From Bacillus xiamenensis (GTDB taxonomy: Bacteria > Bacillota > Bacilli > Bacillales > Bacillaceae): a stretch of DNA of 54,729 nt. Positions within the stretch are counted from its first letter, which is position 1. Each line of letters opens with the position of its first letter. A model generated the notes under the pieces. The model worked only from the letters and a program-made list of their open reading frames with translations, made no database searches and was not told the origin of the DNA. The translations under genes were made by a program, and so were the position numbers. The DNA lies in assembly GCF_000300535.1 (NCBI RefSeq), contig NZ_AMSH01000018.1, forward strand, positions 1 to 54,729, given 5' to 3'. Below, in pieces: positions 17,081 through 25,900 of this stretch.

Positions 17081-17706
17081 ACTCTCTCTGCCGATCTGAC
17101 TTTATTCAATTGTACTTTTATGAACTCACTCATGTGTTGAAAACAGCGATCTTTAGAGGGAGCTTTAAAAGCCTCTGAATATGGGTTGGCGAATCCATGT
17201 CTTCCCTCTACCATCATCACATGAACTCCTTTCTTTTTCTCCAAAACACTTACAATTTCCCTAGGTTTAAAAGCATTTTCAATGGTCGGAAAAAACAACA
17301 ACGTTTCACATTTAGGCGAAATCGTCATATAATCTCTTATCCTGGAACCATAGAACCCGATGACTCCAGTAAATAAACCATCATATCGACTACATAGCCA
17401 AGCGACTGTTGCTCCCACACTGAAACCTAATGCAAAAAGACTGACACTCTTATCTTTCGCTTTTAATTCTCTTGCTAAATGAAGGACTTTGTCGACTGAT
17501 CGGTCAAAACCTACTTCTTTCATAAAATAGCGATACGCATCGCCTTCACTATCACGACCAAATGGTTTGATTGGACCTAATAGCTCAGGACAATAGACTT
17601 CAAAACCAGCCCTTTCAAAATGTTTGATCGTAGTCTCCATGTGATCATTTATGCCATAAATCTCATGTATCAAGATGATGACGGGTTTTTGATGTAATGT
17701 TTGCAA
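17077..17706 (-). CDS. Dienelactone-hydrolase-like alpha/beta hydrolase
   Basis: This is a 209-residue protein of the dienelactone hydrolase family. It has an N-terminal strand VIILIHEIYGIND, the nucleophile elbow GFSVGA (Ser at about residue 96), and the late catalytic His in EGRHGFANPYSEAF (about 171). Classical dienelactone hydrolases use Cys in G-x-C-x-G-G; here Ser is present, as in esterase-like members. The start appears to be a TTG at 17706 with AAGAAGGGA about ten bases upstream. It follows the P450 gene by 52 bases, in which AAGAGTG/CACTCTT could form a weak hairpin without a T run. Confidence 0.8.
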   Translation of the reverse strand: MQTLHQKPVIILIHEIYGINDHMETTIKHFERAGFEVYCPELLGPIKPFGRDSEGDAYRYFMKEVGFDRSVDKVLHLARELKAKDKSVSLFALGFSVGATVAWLCSRYDGLFTGVIGFYGSRIRDYMTISPKCETLLFFPTIENAFKPREIVSVLEKKKGVHVMMVEGRHGFANPYSEAFKAPSKDRCFQHMSEFIKVQLNKVRSAERV

Positions 17707-17758
17707 ATGTCCATCATTCCCTTCTTAAGAGTGCAAAACAAGAAGACTTTCCCCACTC

Positions 17759-19027
17759 TTAATTCCTCTTCACCTTTACTTCCATGTGTAAAATACCTGT
17801 AAATGTAGGGTTAGAAGTCCATTCTGGATTTTCAAGATCATATAAAGGCTGTATATCAGGACAACGTGAAATGACTTCTTTTAATATTTCCATAATTTCC
17901 GCACGAGCAAATGCTGCTGCGATACATGTGTGATACCCCCCGCCAAAGGCCATATGACGAAACCCCTTTCTTGTGATATCCATTTTGTCAGGATGTTCGA
18001 AAACTCTTTCATCTCTTCCAGCAGATGCCAAGAAAAAGTAAACAGAATCGTTCTTCCTAATTTGCTTACCATGCAACTCAATATCTGAGGATGCATGTCT
18101 GACAATATATTGGATGGGGCCTTCTAACCTCATTGTTTCATCTAAAACTTTAGGTAATAATGACATATCCTTTTTCAACATTTTGAGGATCTCTGGATTC
18201 TTAAATAACAAATGCAGCGAGTTACTGAGAACAAACTGCGGAATTTTATGCCCACCAAAAATGAGATGCATCGTCTGGGCAATTAATTGATCATCTGTTA
18301 ACTCACCATTAACACCCGGTGTCTCAGAAATAAGCCGACTTAACAAATCATTCTTCTTCTCTTTTCTTCTCTCAGCTATAGCATTTGATAAATACGCATA
18401 AATCTCTTTCACACTTCCTCTGACTTGTTCGCTTATTTCTTTACTAGGTACATGAGATACAACAAAGTTTTGCATAAAAAGAGCAATATCATCAGACCAT
18501 TTGATAAACTTATCTACTTCTGTTCCTGGAATACCAAGCATTTTACAAAGAACCATCGCTGGAATAGGATGTGCGATTTCTTCTACGAAATCAAATGATT
18601 CTGTGTGGCTCTCAAGAACACGGTCAATAATTGTAGCAACAATTTTTTTAATTTCAGGAGTGATCAGTTCAATTTCATTTACTAAAAACGCACGATTCAT
18701 ATACCCCCTTAGCTCTGTATGGTCAGGACGGTCATGATAAACCATCCATGTTTTAATGATGTCAATGATATCTTTAAAGTGCTGATCTTCACCTTTTTCT
18801 AGGTTATTCATCTTTAAAGGAATAACTTGACTAGAAATAAACCGATCACCTGGAAGGTTTGTGGTCATGTCAGCATGCCTTGTGATGAACCAAGACTTCA
18901 TCTCTTCATTCCAACACACAGGGGCTTCATTTCTTAATTGCTTATAAATGTCATATCGCCGTTCAAAATATTCATTACTATACAAACTCAACTGTTCCAC
19001 ACTCTGTTCTGTCTTCAATTTCAACAT
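17759..19027 (-). CDS. Cytochrome P450 with atypical oxygen-activation motif
   Basis: This is a soluble bacterial class I-type P450 of about 422 residues. It has the K-helix ExxR as ETMR, and the heme loop as FGGGYHTC followed by IAAAFAR, so the Cys ligand is present. The I-helix, normally AGxxT with an acid-alcohol pair, reads IFGGHKIPQ: Lys and Ile replace both proton-relay residues. This suggests an unusual reaction or peroxide use. The frame is open to 19153, but AGAAGGG lies just before ATG ATG TTG at 19030-19022, so the start is in that cluster. No ferredoxin or reductase is nearby. It is first in an operon with a hydrolase, an MFS transporter and an unknown protein, behind a guanine-type riboswitch. 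Confidence 0.88.
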   Translation of the reverse strand: MLKLKTEQSVEQLSLYSNEYFERRYDIYKQLRNEAPVCWNEEMKSWFITRHADMTTNLPGDRFISSQVIPLKMNNLEKGEDQHFKDIIDIIKTWMVYHDRPDHTELRGYMNRAFLVNEIELITPEIKKIVATIIDRVLESHTESFDFVEEIAHPIPAMVLCKMLGIPGTEVDKFIKWSDDIALFMQNFVVSHVPSKEISEQVRGSVKEIYAYLSNAIAERRKEKKNDLLSRLISETPGVNGELTDDQLIAQTMHLIFGGHKIPQFVLSNSLHLLFKNPEILKMLKKDMSLLPKVLDETMRLEGPIQYIVRHASSDIELHGKQIRKNDSVYFFLASAGRDERVFEHPDKMDITRKGFRHMAFGGGYHTCIAAAFARAEIMEILKEVISRCPDIQPLYDLENPEWTSNPTFTGILHMEVKVKRN

Positions 19028-19120
19028 CATCCCTTCTGTTTTCACATACAAAATTTTCGATTCATTTTTGAGATTGGTGGAAATATGACAACTTTCTCTT
19101 CTCATCAGTCTGGGGCATAT

Positions 19121-19189
19121 AAAAAAACCAAGATAAAAAGAACCTGCCACCATCGCTGAATAGCGTGAGAAGTTCTACCTGATCTTGGT
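19121..19189 (-). terminator. Riboswitch-controlled terminator before the P450 operon
   Basis: On the minus strand ACCAAGAT (19189-19182) pairs with ATCTTGGT (19134-19127), followed by seven T. Inner stems AGAAC/GTTCT and CGCT/AGCG fold the space between. The segment GTAGAACTTCTC (19178-19167), inside this structure, is complementary to GAGAAG and CTAC in the 3' side of the aptamer (19308-19295). The two structures are therefore mutually exclusive, as in a transcriptional OFF switch. Confidence 0.7.
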
Positions 19190-19297
19190 CTTAAAGAATG
19201 TATGATTGAAACGATTCACAGAGGCTTTTAGTTAGAGGAATCTAACAATATAAAATGTTATAGTTCCTGTCATTTTTCCTATAAGTAAGATTAAGTA

Positions 19298-19378
19298 GCA
19301 ATCTTCTCGTAGTCTAATTCTTTACGGGAATTAGGTAGAGACTCTCAGACCATATTTCTGAAGGTATACGAGTATTGC
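19298..19378 (-). promoter_or_regulatory. Purine riboswitch aptamer, guanine type
   Basis: The minus strand carries every conserved element of the purine aptamer in order. P1 is CTCG/CGAG, extended by GCAAT/ATTGC. J1/2 is TATA. P2 is TTCAG/CTGAG with loop AATATGG. J2/3 is GTCTCTACC. P3 is TAATTC/GAATTA with loop CCGTAAA, whose CC can kiss the GG of the P2 loop. J3/1 is GACTA. The specificity base equivalent to position 74 is C (19312), which in xpt-type switches pairs with guanine or hypoxanthine; adenine switches have U. It lies about 270 bases upstream of the P450 start in the same direction. Confidence 0.9.
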
Positions 19379-19442
19379 TGCCTACATCAAATTCGAATCG
19401 AATGTAAAAAAATACAATAAAATACTTTATTTTTACATTTTT

Positions 19443-19451
19443 ATCATAGCA
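19443..19451 (-). promoter_or_regulatory. Extended -10 promoter for the riboswitch transcript
   Basis: On the minus strand TGCTATGAT forms an extended -10 box about 65 bases upstream of the aptamer. TTGAAC lies 20 bases further up, too far for an ideal -35. A near-palindromic ATTCGATTCGAAT (19393-19405) lies between promoter and aptamer. On the plus strand, 19452-19719 is the tcyA upstream region; TTGATC with TATATG 16 bases on (19534-19561) is a possible tcyA promoter, but I see no clear operator. Confidence 0.45.
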
Positions 19452-19719
19452 TATTTGACTCTGAAATGGTTCAAAAAATGATTACATTTTTCAAATATCT
19501 TGACGATCATTTCGCTATTTGCTCGATTTTAGTTTGATCTCTCTTTTAATTCGGGTATATGGATAGCGGCATTAGTTGGCCTATTTCTTACTAGAAGGCT
19601 GTAACAGCAGGCATAAAGTTGGTGAGATTCGCTCAAGCTAGTTTCAAATGCTTTACTTTTAGGTTGCTTCTCTGTAAGATCATATGTTGTAAATACCAAC
19701 AAGAAAAGTGGGGAATAAA

Positions 19720-20535
19720 ATGAAAAAGATGTTGTTTGCCATTATTTTAGGCGCTTGTGTTGCATTGATCACAGCATGTGGATCAGCTGCAAATGACAAC
19801 GCTAATAAACAATCTGAGTCTAAGGAATCAGGTGACCTTTGGAAATCTATAAAGGATAAAGGCGTCTTAACAATAGGGACAGAAGGTACTTATGCTCCTT
19901 TCACATTCCATGACAAAAAGACAGATAAATTAACTGGCTATGATGTTGAGGTTATCACAGAAGTAGCTAAACGCCTTGATTTAAAACCAGAATTCAAAGA
20001 AACTCAATGGGACAGCATGTTTGCTGGTCTGAATTCTAAACGTTTTGACGTGATAGCAAACCAAGTTGGTAAAACTGGACGTGAAAATCAATATGATTTC
20101 TCTGATAAATACACAACGTCTCAAGCCATTGTTGTGACAAAATCGGATAACAACGACATCAAGAAACTTTCTGATGTGAAAGGCAAAAAAGCAGCACAAT
20201 CATTAACAAGTAACTACAATAAACTTGCAACAGATGCTGGTGCGAAGATTGAAGGCGTCGAAGGTCTTGCACAATCCATTCAATTGATTCAGCAAGGACG
20301 TGCTGATCTGACATTCAATGACAAGCTGGCTGTCTTGAATTACTTGAAAACAAGCGGGAACAAAAACCTAAAAGTTGCATTTGAAACAGGAGATCCTCAA
20401 GAAACTTATTTTGCCTTCAGAAAAGGCAGCGGCGAAGTCGTTGACAAAGTGAATGGCGCACTAAAAGAAATGAAGAAAGACGGTACACTTGCTAAGATTT
20501 CTAAGAAATGGTTTGGTGAAGATGTTACAAAGTAA
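19720..20535 (+). CDS. tcyA: Cystine ABC transporter substrate-binding lipoprotein TcyA
   Basis: This is a family 3 solute-binding protein of 271 residues with a lipoprotein signal and lipobox ITAC at about 17-20. GTEGTYAPFTFHDKK and the IANQVGKTGREN region are characteristic of cystine-binding TcyA/FliY proteins. It delivers cystine to TcyB/TcyC. The ATG at 19720 was preferred over a GTG 12 bases earlier because the latter lies in the GTGGGGA ribosome site. Gene order tcyABC then yczE and sfp follows B. subtilis, though here 5.5 kb of surface-protein genes separate them. Confidence 0.92.
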   Translation: MKKMLFAIILGACVALITACGSAANDNANKQSESKESGDLWKSIKDKGVLTIGTEGTYAPFTFHDKKTDKLTGYDVEVITEVAKRLDLKPEFKETQWDSMFAGLNSKRFDVIANQVGKTGRENQYDFSDKYTTSQAIVVTKSDNNDIKKLSDVKGKKAAQSLTSNYNKLATDAGAKIEGVEGLAQSIQLIQQGRADLTFNDKLAVLNYLKTSGNKNLKVAFETGDPQETYFAFRKGSGEVVDKVNGALKEMKKDGTLAKISKKWFGEDVTK

Positions 20536-21214
20536 TACCCTAGGAGTCGTCATTCCTTGGGATCTTCTTCAGCAATCTTTTTGGCCAATGGTGATGCAGG
20601 GAATTTATTATACAATTCCCTTAGCCATCATTGCCTTTATCATTGGTCTTTTTATCGCACTTGTAACAGCTCTTGCTAGAATGTCTAAAATCAAAGCGCT
20701 CAGATGGATTTTTTCCATTTATGTGTCGGCTGTTCGTGGAACGCCGCTTTTTGTGCAATTGTTTATTATTTTCTATTTCTTTCCGACCTTTAATATCACA
20801 CTTGATCCATATCCAAGTGCCATTATCGCTTTTTCTTTAAACGTAGGTGCGTATGCGTCGGAAATCATCCGGGCATCCGTCCTTTCTGTTCCAAAAGGGC
20901 AATGGGAAGCGGGTTATTCGATCGGGATGACCCATCGCAAAACGCTCGTCCGTGTGATTTTACCGCAGGCAGTGCGTGTATCCATTCCGCCGCTGTCTAA
21001 TTCATTTATTAGCTTAGTGAAGGACACATCCCTTGCCTCCCAAATCCTCGTGGCAGAGATGTTCCGTAAATCACAGGAAATTGCTGCGGCAAACTTGGAT
21101 CAAATCTTATTTATTTATATGGAAGCCGCCCTGATCTATTGGGTATTCTGCTTCATTCTATCACTCGTGCAGCACCGCATTGAAAAACGACTCGATCGAT
21201 ATGTCGCAAGGTAA
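20522..21214 (+). CDS. tcyB: Cystine ABC transporter permease TcyB
   Basis: This permease has about 230 residues and five membrane segments. SAVRGTPLFVQLFIIFYFFP and the cytoplasmic EAGYSIGMTHRKTLVRVILPQA loop are nearly the same as in B. subtilis TcyB. The ATG at 20522 overlaps the end of tcyA by 14 bases, indicating coupling; an earlier in-frame ATG at 20489 would extend far into tcyA and gives no homologous residues. Confidence 0.92.
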   Translation: MLQSNTLGVVIPWDLLQQSFWPMVMQGIYYTIPLAIIAFIIGLFIALVTALARMSKIKALRWIFSIYVSAVRGTPLFVQLFIIFYFFPTFNITLDPYPSAIIAFSLNVGAYASEIIRASVLSVPKGQWEAGYSIGMTHRKTLVRVILPQAVRVSIPPLSNSFISLVKDTSLASQILVAEMFRKSQEIAAANLDQILFIYMEAALIYWVFCFILSLVQHRIEKRLDRYVAR

Positions 21215-21226
21215 GGAGGGAACGAC

Positions 21227-21970
21227 ATGCTAACAGTCAAAGGCTTAAACAAATCCTTTGGTGAAAATGAGATTTTAAAGTCAATAGATTTTACGATCAA
21301 CAAAGGGCAGGTTGTGGCCATCCTTGGTCCATCAGGTTCAGGAAAAACAACGATGCTTCGCTGTTTAAATGCACTTGAAATACCAAATGGCGGCTCCTTT
21401 ACCTTCGATGATTTCTCGATTGATTTTTCGAAAAAAAATAAACCAGCTGATTTGCTGAAACTTCGCCGGAAGTCAGGCATGGTGTTTCAAGATTATCATC
21501 TGTTTCCACATCGCACTGTTCTTGAGAATGTGATGGAAGGTCCAGTCCAAGTCCAGCGCCGTCCGAAAGAAGCGGTGCGAAAAGAAGCGATTCAGCTCCT
21601 GCAAAAGGTAGGACTTGAGGATAAAAAAGATTTGTATCCCTTCCAGCTGTCAGGCGGTCAAAAGCAGCGTGTCGGCATTGCCCGTGCACTTGCCATTCAG
21701 CCAGAGCTTATGCTTTTTGATGAACCAACCTCTGCACTTGATCCTGAGCTTGTCGGTGAGGTCTTAAAGGTCATGAAGGATCTGGCCAAAGAAGGCTGGA
21801 CGATGGCGGTGGTCACACATGAAATCAAGTTTGCCCAAGAAGTGGCGGACGAAGTTATTTTTATTGATGGCGGCGTCATCGTTGAACAAGGTCCTCCTGA
21901 AGAAATCTTCAAACGGCCAAAGGAAGAACGAACAAAGCAATTTTTAAACCGGATTTTGAATCCAGTATGA
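21227..21970 (+). CDS. tcyC: Cystine ABC transporter ATP-binding protein TcyC
   Basis: This 247-residue importer ATPase has Walker [11 protein letters not shown]-loop VFQDYHLF, signature LSGGQKQR, Walker B LMLFDEP and H-loop VTHEIKF. It starts 12 bases after tcyB behind GGAGGG. It powers L-cystine uptake with TcyA and TcyB. A strong terminator follows directly. Confidence 0.94.
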   Translation: MLTVKGLNKSFGENEILKSIDFTINKGQVVAILGPSGSGKTTMLRCLNALEIPNGGSFTFDDFSIDFSKKNKPADLLKLRRKSGMVFQDYHLFPHRTVLENVMEGPVQVQRRPKEAVRKEAIQLLQKVGLEDKKDLYPFQLSGGQKQRVGIARALAIQPELMLFDEPTSALDPELVGEVLKVMKDLAKEGWTMAVVTHEIKFAQEVADEVIFIDGGVIVEQGPPEEIFKRPKEERTKQFLNRILNPV

Positions 21971-21972
21971 TG

Positions 21973-22011
21973 AAAAAGGCTGTTCTCAATTGATGAGAAC
22001 AGCCTTTTTTT
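21973..22011. terminator. Bidirectional terminator between tcyC and the AbrB-like gene
   Basis: AAAAAGGCTGTTCTCA and TGAGAACAGCCTTTTT form a 16-base-pair stem around five bases, with A and T runs on the two sides. It ends tcyC on the plus strand and touches the stop of the convergent minus-strand regulator gene. Confidence 0.92.
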
Positions 22012-22294
22012 ATATCTCTTTTTGCAGGCGAAGCGCCAATAAGTCTTGAAGGAGCAGTCTCGCTCCCTCTGGGCTGACAACTACTCCGCCTGACAGCGCC
22101 TTATTGGAACAGGTGACTTGCCCTGTGACGATACAAGGCTTATCCTGCCAATAAGGTTTTATCACAATGCGACCTTCTTCTTGATAGATTTCTATAAAGT
22201 CTTGCGGTCGAATTTTTAATCGTTTTCTAACATCTGTCGGAAGGACAACTCTCCCGAATTTATCTATATGCCTTACATAGTCTTCATTTATCAA
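22010..22294 (-). CDS. AbrB-family transition-state regulator
   Basis: This 94-residue protein matches AbrB and Abh in length and layout. It has an N-terminal swapped-hairpin DNA-binding domain (VRHIDKFGRVVLPTDVRKRLKI, about 6-27, and FIEIYQEEGRIVIKPY), then the TGQVTCSNKALSGG and SPEGARLLLQDL multimerisation region. The TTG at 22294 has AGGAGG seven bases upstream and is preferred over an ATG that lies in that site. It lies downstream of the sortase and surface-protein genes in the same direction, so it may regulate them; this is inference. The 108-base gap to the sortase gene has no recognisable gene. Confidence 0.85.
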   Translation of the reverse strand: MINEDYVRHIDKFGRVVLPTDVRKRLKIRPQDFIEIYQEEGRIVIKPYWQDKPCIVTGQVTCSNKALSGGVVVSPEGARLLLQDLLALRLQKEI

Positions 22295-22402
22295 ATTGAC
22301 CCCCTCCTGCATCTATAGATACTATATGGACGATCACCTCCTTATCGGGCGATCTGCTCGATGGCATGAAAATGAAGGAGCCGCCGCAGGCTGGATCAGT
22401 GA

Positions 22403-22963
22403 CTACACACGCTTTCCATATATAATATATCTGTTTGGTGCAGGCCCAATAAAAGAAAAAGGATAACATGTCGTGAGGACAAGTTCTTCTTTTTCATGCT
22501 GCAGTGTCACAATACTTGTATCGTCTTTTTTAACAACTTTTGTTTTCTCTATTTCATAAACAAATCGACCGTATGAAAGCTCAATGACAAGCTGATCCCC
22601 CTTCACAAGCTCTCCTGTTCGTCTAAATACGGTATCACGATGTCCAGATAACACAATTTGTCCTTGCTCATTAGGGAAATAGCTCTTCTGATAATGTCCA
22701 ACACCTTTTGCCAAATCATCTGCTGCTGTTCCTTCAACGATCGGCAGCTCAGCCTTTAGTTTTGGAATGTGCAAAAGCCCAATGGTTTCACCAGCCTGCG
22801 GCGCAAAAGATGAATCCTTTTGCACCTGATGCTGAACGACTGCTTGAGCAGACTGAAACGATGTCTCTATTTCCCTCTGTCCACCTATCATACCTATATA
22901 CCCGCCAATCAACAAACAAAAGCCCGCTGTGATCAATACAGTAGAAATGATTTTTTGAAACAT
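22403..22963 (-). CDS. Class D-like sortase
   Basis: This 186-residue sortase has an N-terminal membrane anchor (about 5-26). The catalytic set is visible: His in LSGHRDT (about 108), Cys in LTTCYPF (about 165), and Arg in PNRYIIYG (about 177). It would cleave an LPxTA-type signal and attach the protein to peptidoglycan. It starts seven bases after the stop of the surface-protein gene, whose signal is LPNTA, so the two form a dedicated pair similar to YhcS with YhcR/YfkN in B. subtilis. The start has a weak ribosome site and is probably coupled. Confidence 0.9.
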   Translation of the reverse strand: MFQKIISTVLITAGFCLLIGGYIGMIGGQREIETSFQSAQAVVQHQVQKDSSFAPQAGETIGLLHIPKLKAELPIVEGTAADDLAKGVGHYQKSYFPNEQGQIVLSGHRDTVFRRTGELVKGDQLVIELSYGRFVYEIEKTKVVKKDDTSIVTLQHEKEELVLTTCYPFSFIGPAPNRYIIYGKRV

Positions 22964-22969
22964 GGCGGA

Positions 22970-25900
22970 TTATCCGTTTCTTTTTCTTCTATTCCACACC
23001 ATTAGAGATGCACCAATGAGAACTAGAGCAAATCCTGCAAGCAGAAGATTGTACATGACGGTTGCAGTATTCGGCAGTGGATGACCGGGTGTTTCAGTGT
23101 GAGGCTCAGATGGCTGATCTGGTACAGTCGGCACCTCTGGTTCATGAGGAGGTTCAACTGTTGTCGTGTTTTCTGGTTGATCTGGTTCGTCTACATTCTC
23201 GCCCTTCACATCTGCGATATTCGTGATTGTCTGACCTTCAGCACCTTTGACAACCTTTGCCTCGAACGTCACAGTATGCCAATCGGTATCTTTAATATCG
23301 CCAAATTGTCCCGTCACCTTACCTTTTGTATAGTCTCCTTTGTCATCATCTTTAGCATCGCTCACTGTTTGTCCATCTACTTTGAGTGAACCTGTGACAT
23401 ATGCAAGACCTTCTGGCAGCTGATCTGAGATCACTAGATCTTTGATGACACTATCCTCTACACTGTTTTTTGTTTTAATGGTGTAAAGAAGGGTGTCGCC
23501 TACTTGCACTTGTTTTTTATCTGTGTTGCCTTCTGCTTTTTGATAAATCTCGGATGTTTTTTCTGATTCAAGTTTTGGATCTCTTGGATCAATTTTTGTT
23601 TCCGTTGTCGGCTCATCTGGTGGCGTGTTTTCGCCTATTACTTTCGCTGTGTTTTGAATGCTTTTACCTGATTGGCCTTTAGCAACCTTCGCTTCAAAAG
23701 TAACCGTATGCCAGTCTGTGTCTTTGATATCACCAAATTGACCGGTCACCGTACCTTTTGTGTAGTCTCCGTTGTCGTCATCCTTTGCATCTGTCAATGC
23801 TTGTCCATCTACTTTTAATGAACCTTTGACATATGCAAGTCCTTCTGGAAGTTCATCTGAAATGACTAAATCTTTGATGACACTGTCTTCTACACTGTTT
23901 TTTGTTTTGATCGTGTAAAGAAGGGTGTCGCCTACTTGTACTTGTTTTTCATCTTTATTGCCTTCTGCTTTTTGAGAGATCTCAGATGTTTTTTCTGATT
24001 CAAGCTTTGGATCTCTTGGATCAATTTTCGTTTCTGTTGTCGGTTCGTCTGGCGGGGTATTATCGCCTGTGACTTTGGCAGTGTTTTGAATGGTTTTACC
24101 TGCTTGGCCTTTGGTAATTTTCGCTTCAAACGTTACTGTATGCCAATCAGTATCTTTGATCTGACCAAATTGTCCTGTCACCGTACCTTTTGTGTAGTCT
24201 CCGTTGTCGTCATCCTTTGCATCTGTCACCGCTTGTCCGTCTACTTTGAGAGAGCCTGAAACATACGCAAGTCCTTCTGGAAGTTCATCTGAAATCACTA
24301 GATTTTCAATGAAGCTATCTTCTTCAAGATTCTTTGTTTTAATCGTATAAAGAAGGGTATCTCCTACCTGTGGTTGCTTTTCATCTGTGTTGCCTTCTGC
24401 TTTTTTCTGAATAACGGACGTTTTTTCAGACTCTAGTTTTGGATCACGAGGATAAATTTCTGTCTTCGTGGTTGGTTCATCTGGCGGCGTGTTTTCACCA
24501 GTTACTTCGGCAGTATTTTGAATGTTTTGACCAGCTTGTCCCTTTTCAACTGTCACTTCAAACGTCACGGTATGCCAGTCTGTATCCTTGATATCACCGA
24601 AATAACCTGTGACCGTTCCATCTGTATAGTCACCGTTATCATTGTCTTTCTCATCTGTGACTGCATTCCCGTCGATTTGAAGTGATCCAGTGACGTACTT
24701 TAGCCCTTTTGGTAATTGATCTGAGATTACTAGATTTTCAATGAGACTGTCTTCTATCGTGTTCTTTGTTTGAATTGTATAGAGAAGGGTATCTCCTACT
24801 TCTGGATGCTTCTCATCTGTATTGCCCTCTGCTTTTTTCTGCAAGACCGCTGACTTTTCAGATTCAAGCTTTGGGTCACGAGGATAGATTTCTGTATTCG
24901 TTGTCGGCTCATCTGGTGGTGTGTTGCCGCCTGTGACGCTGGCTGTATTTTGAATGTCTTTGCCCGATTGACCTTTTTCAACCGTCACTTCAAACGTCAC
25001 GGTATGCCAATCTGTATCTTTTATGTCACCAAATTGAGCTGAAATGGTTCCGTCTGTGAAGTCTCCATTGTCGTCATCTTTTGCGTCTGTGACTGCCTCT
25101 CCATCCACTTGAAGTGAATCCGGCACATACGATAATCCTTCTGGCAGTTCATCTGAGATCACTAAGTTTTCAACAAGGCTATCTTCTATCGTGTTCTTTG
25201 TTTGAATCGTATAAAGAAGGGTATCCCCCACTTCTGGATGCTTCTCATCTGTGTTGCCATCTGCTTTTTTCTGCAAGACCGCTGTTTTTTCTGAAGCTAG
25301 TTTTGGGTCACGTGGATAGATTTCTATATTCGTTGTCGGTTTGTCTGGTGGTGTGTTACCGCTTGTAACGTTGGCCGTATTTTGAATGTCTTTGCCTGCT
25401 TGGCCTTTTTCAACCGTTACTTCAAACGTCACACGATGCCATTTCGCATCTTTCACCTCACCGAACTTTCCAGTAATGATTCCATCTGTCATATCGCCAT
25501 TATCGTCATCTACTGCATCGGTTACTGGGTTCCCATCTAGTTGAAGTGAATTTGGTACATATGCTAATCCTTGAGGCAGCTGATCAGAAATCACGAGGTC
25601 TTCAATCACACTGTCTTCAACAGCGTTACGTGCTTGAATGGTATACAGTAACGTATCCCCTACCTCAGGGTGCTTCTCATCTGTATTACCTTCTGCTTTT
25701 TTCTGTAAGACTGCTGATTTTTCTGATTCAAGCTTGGGATCACGAGGATAAATTTCTATGTTTGTTGTTGGTTTATCTGGCGGTGTGTTTTCCCCTTTGA
25801 CATTGGCCGTATTTTGAATGTCTTTACCCGCTTGACCTGTTCCTACTTTCGCTTCAAATGTGACTGTATGCCAAGCGGTATTTTTCACATCGCCTATTTG

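Noticed and set aside
19028-19153. N-terminal extension of the P450 to 464 residues
   Set aside because: The extension reads through the terminator hairpin and T run of the riboswitch; a ribosome site lies directly before the ATG cluster at 19030.
19452-19719. S-box, T-box or CymR operator before tcyA
   Set aside because: None of the conserved S-box or T-box segments is present on the plus strand, and no CymR-like site could be matched with confidence.
22284-22469. Small minus-strand frame between the sortase and AbrB-like genes with AAGGAGGTGATC inside
   Set aside because: The strong ribosome-like site has no start codon at workable spacing, and the frame overlaps the AbrB-like start. It shows no protein features.
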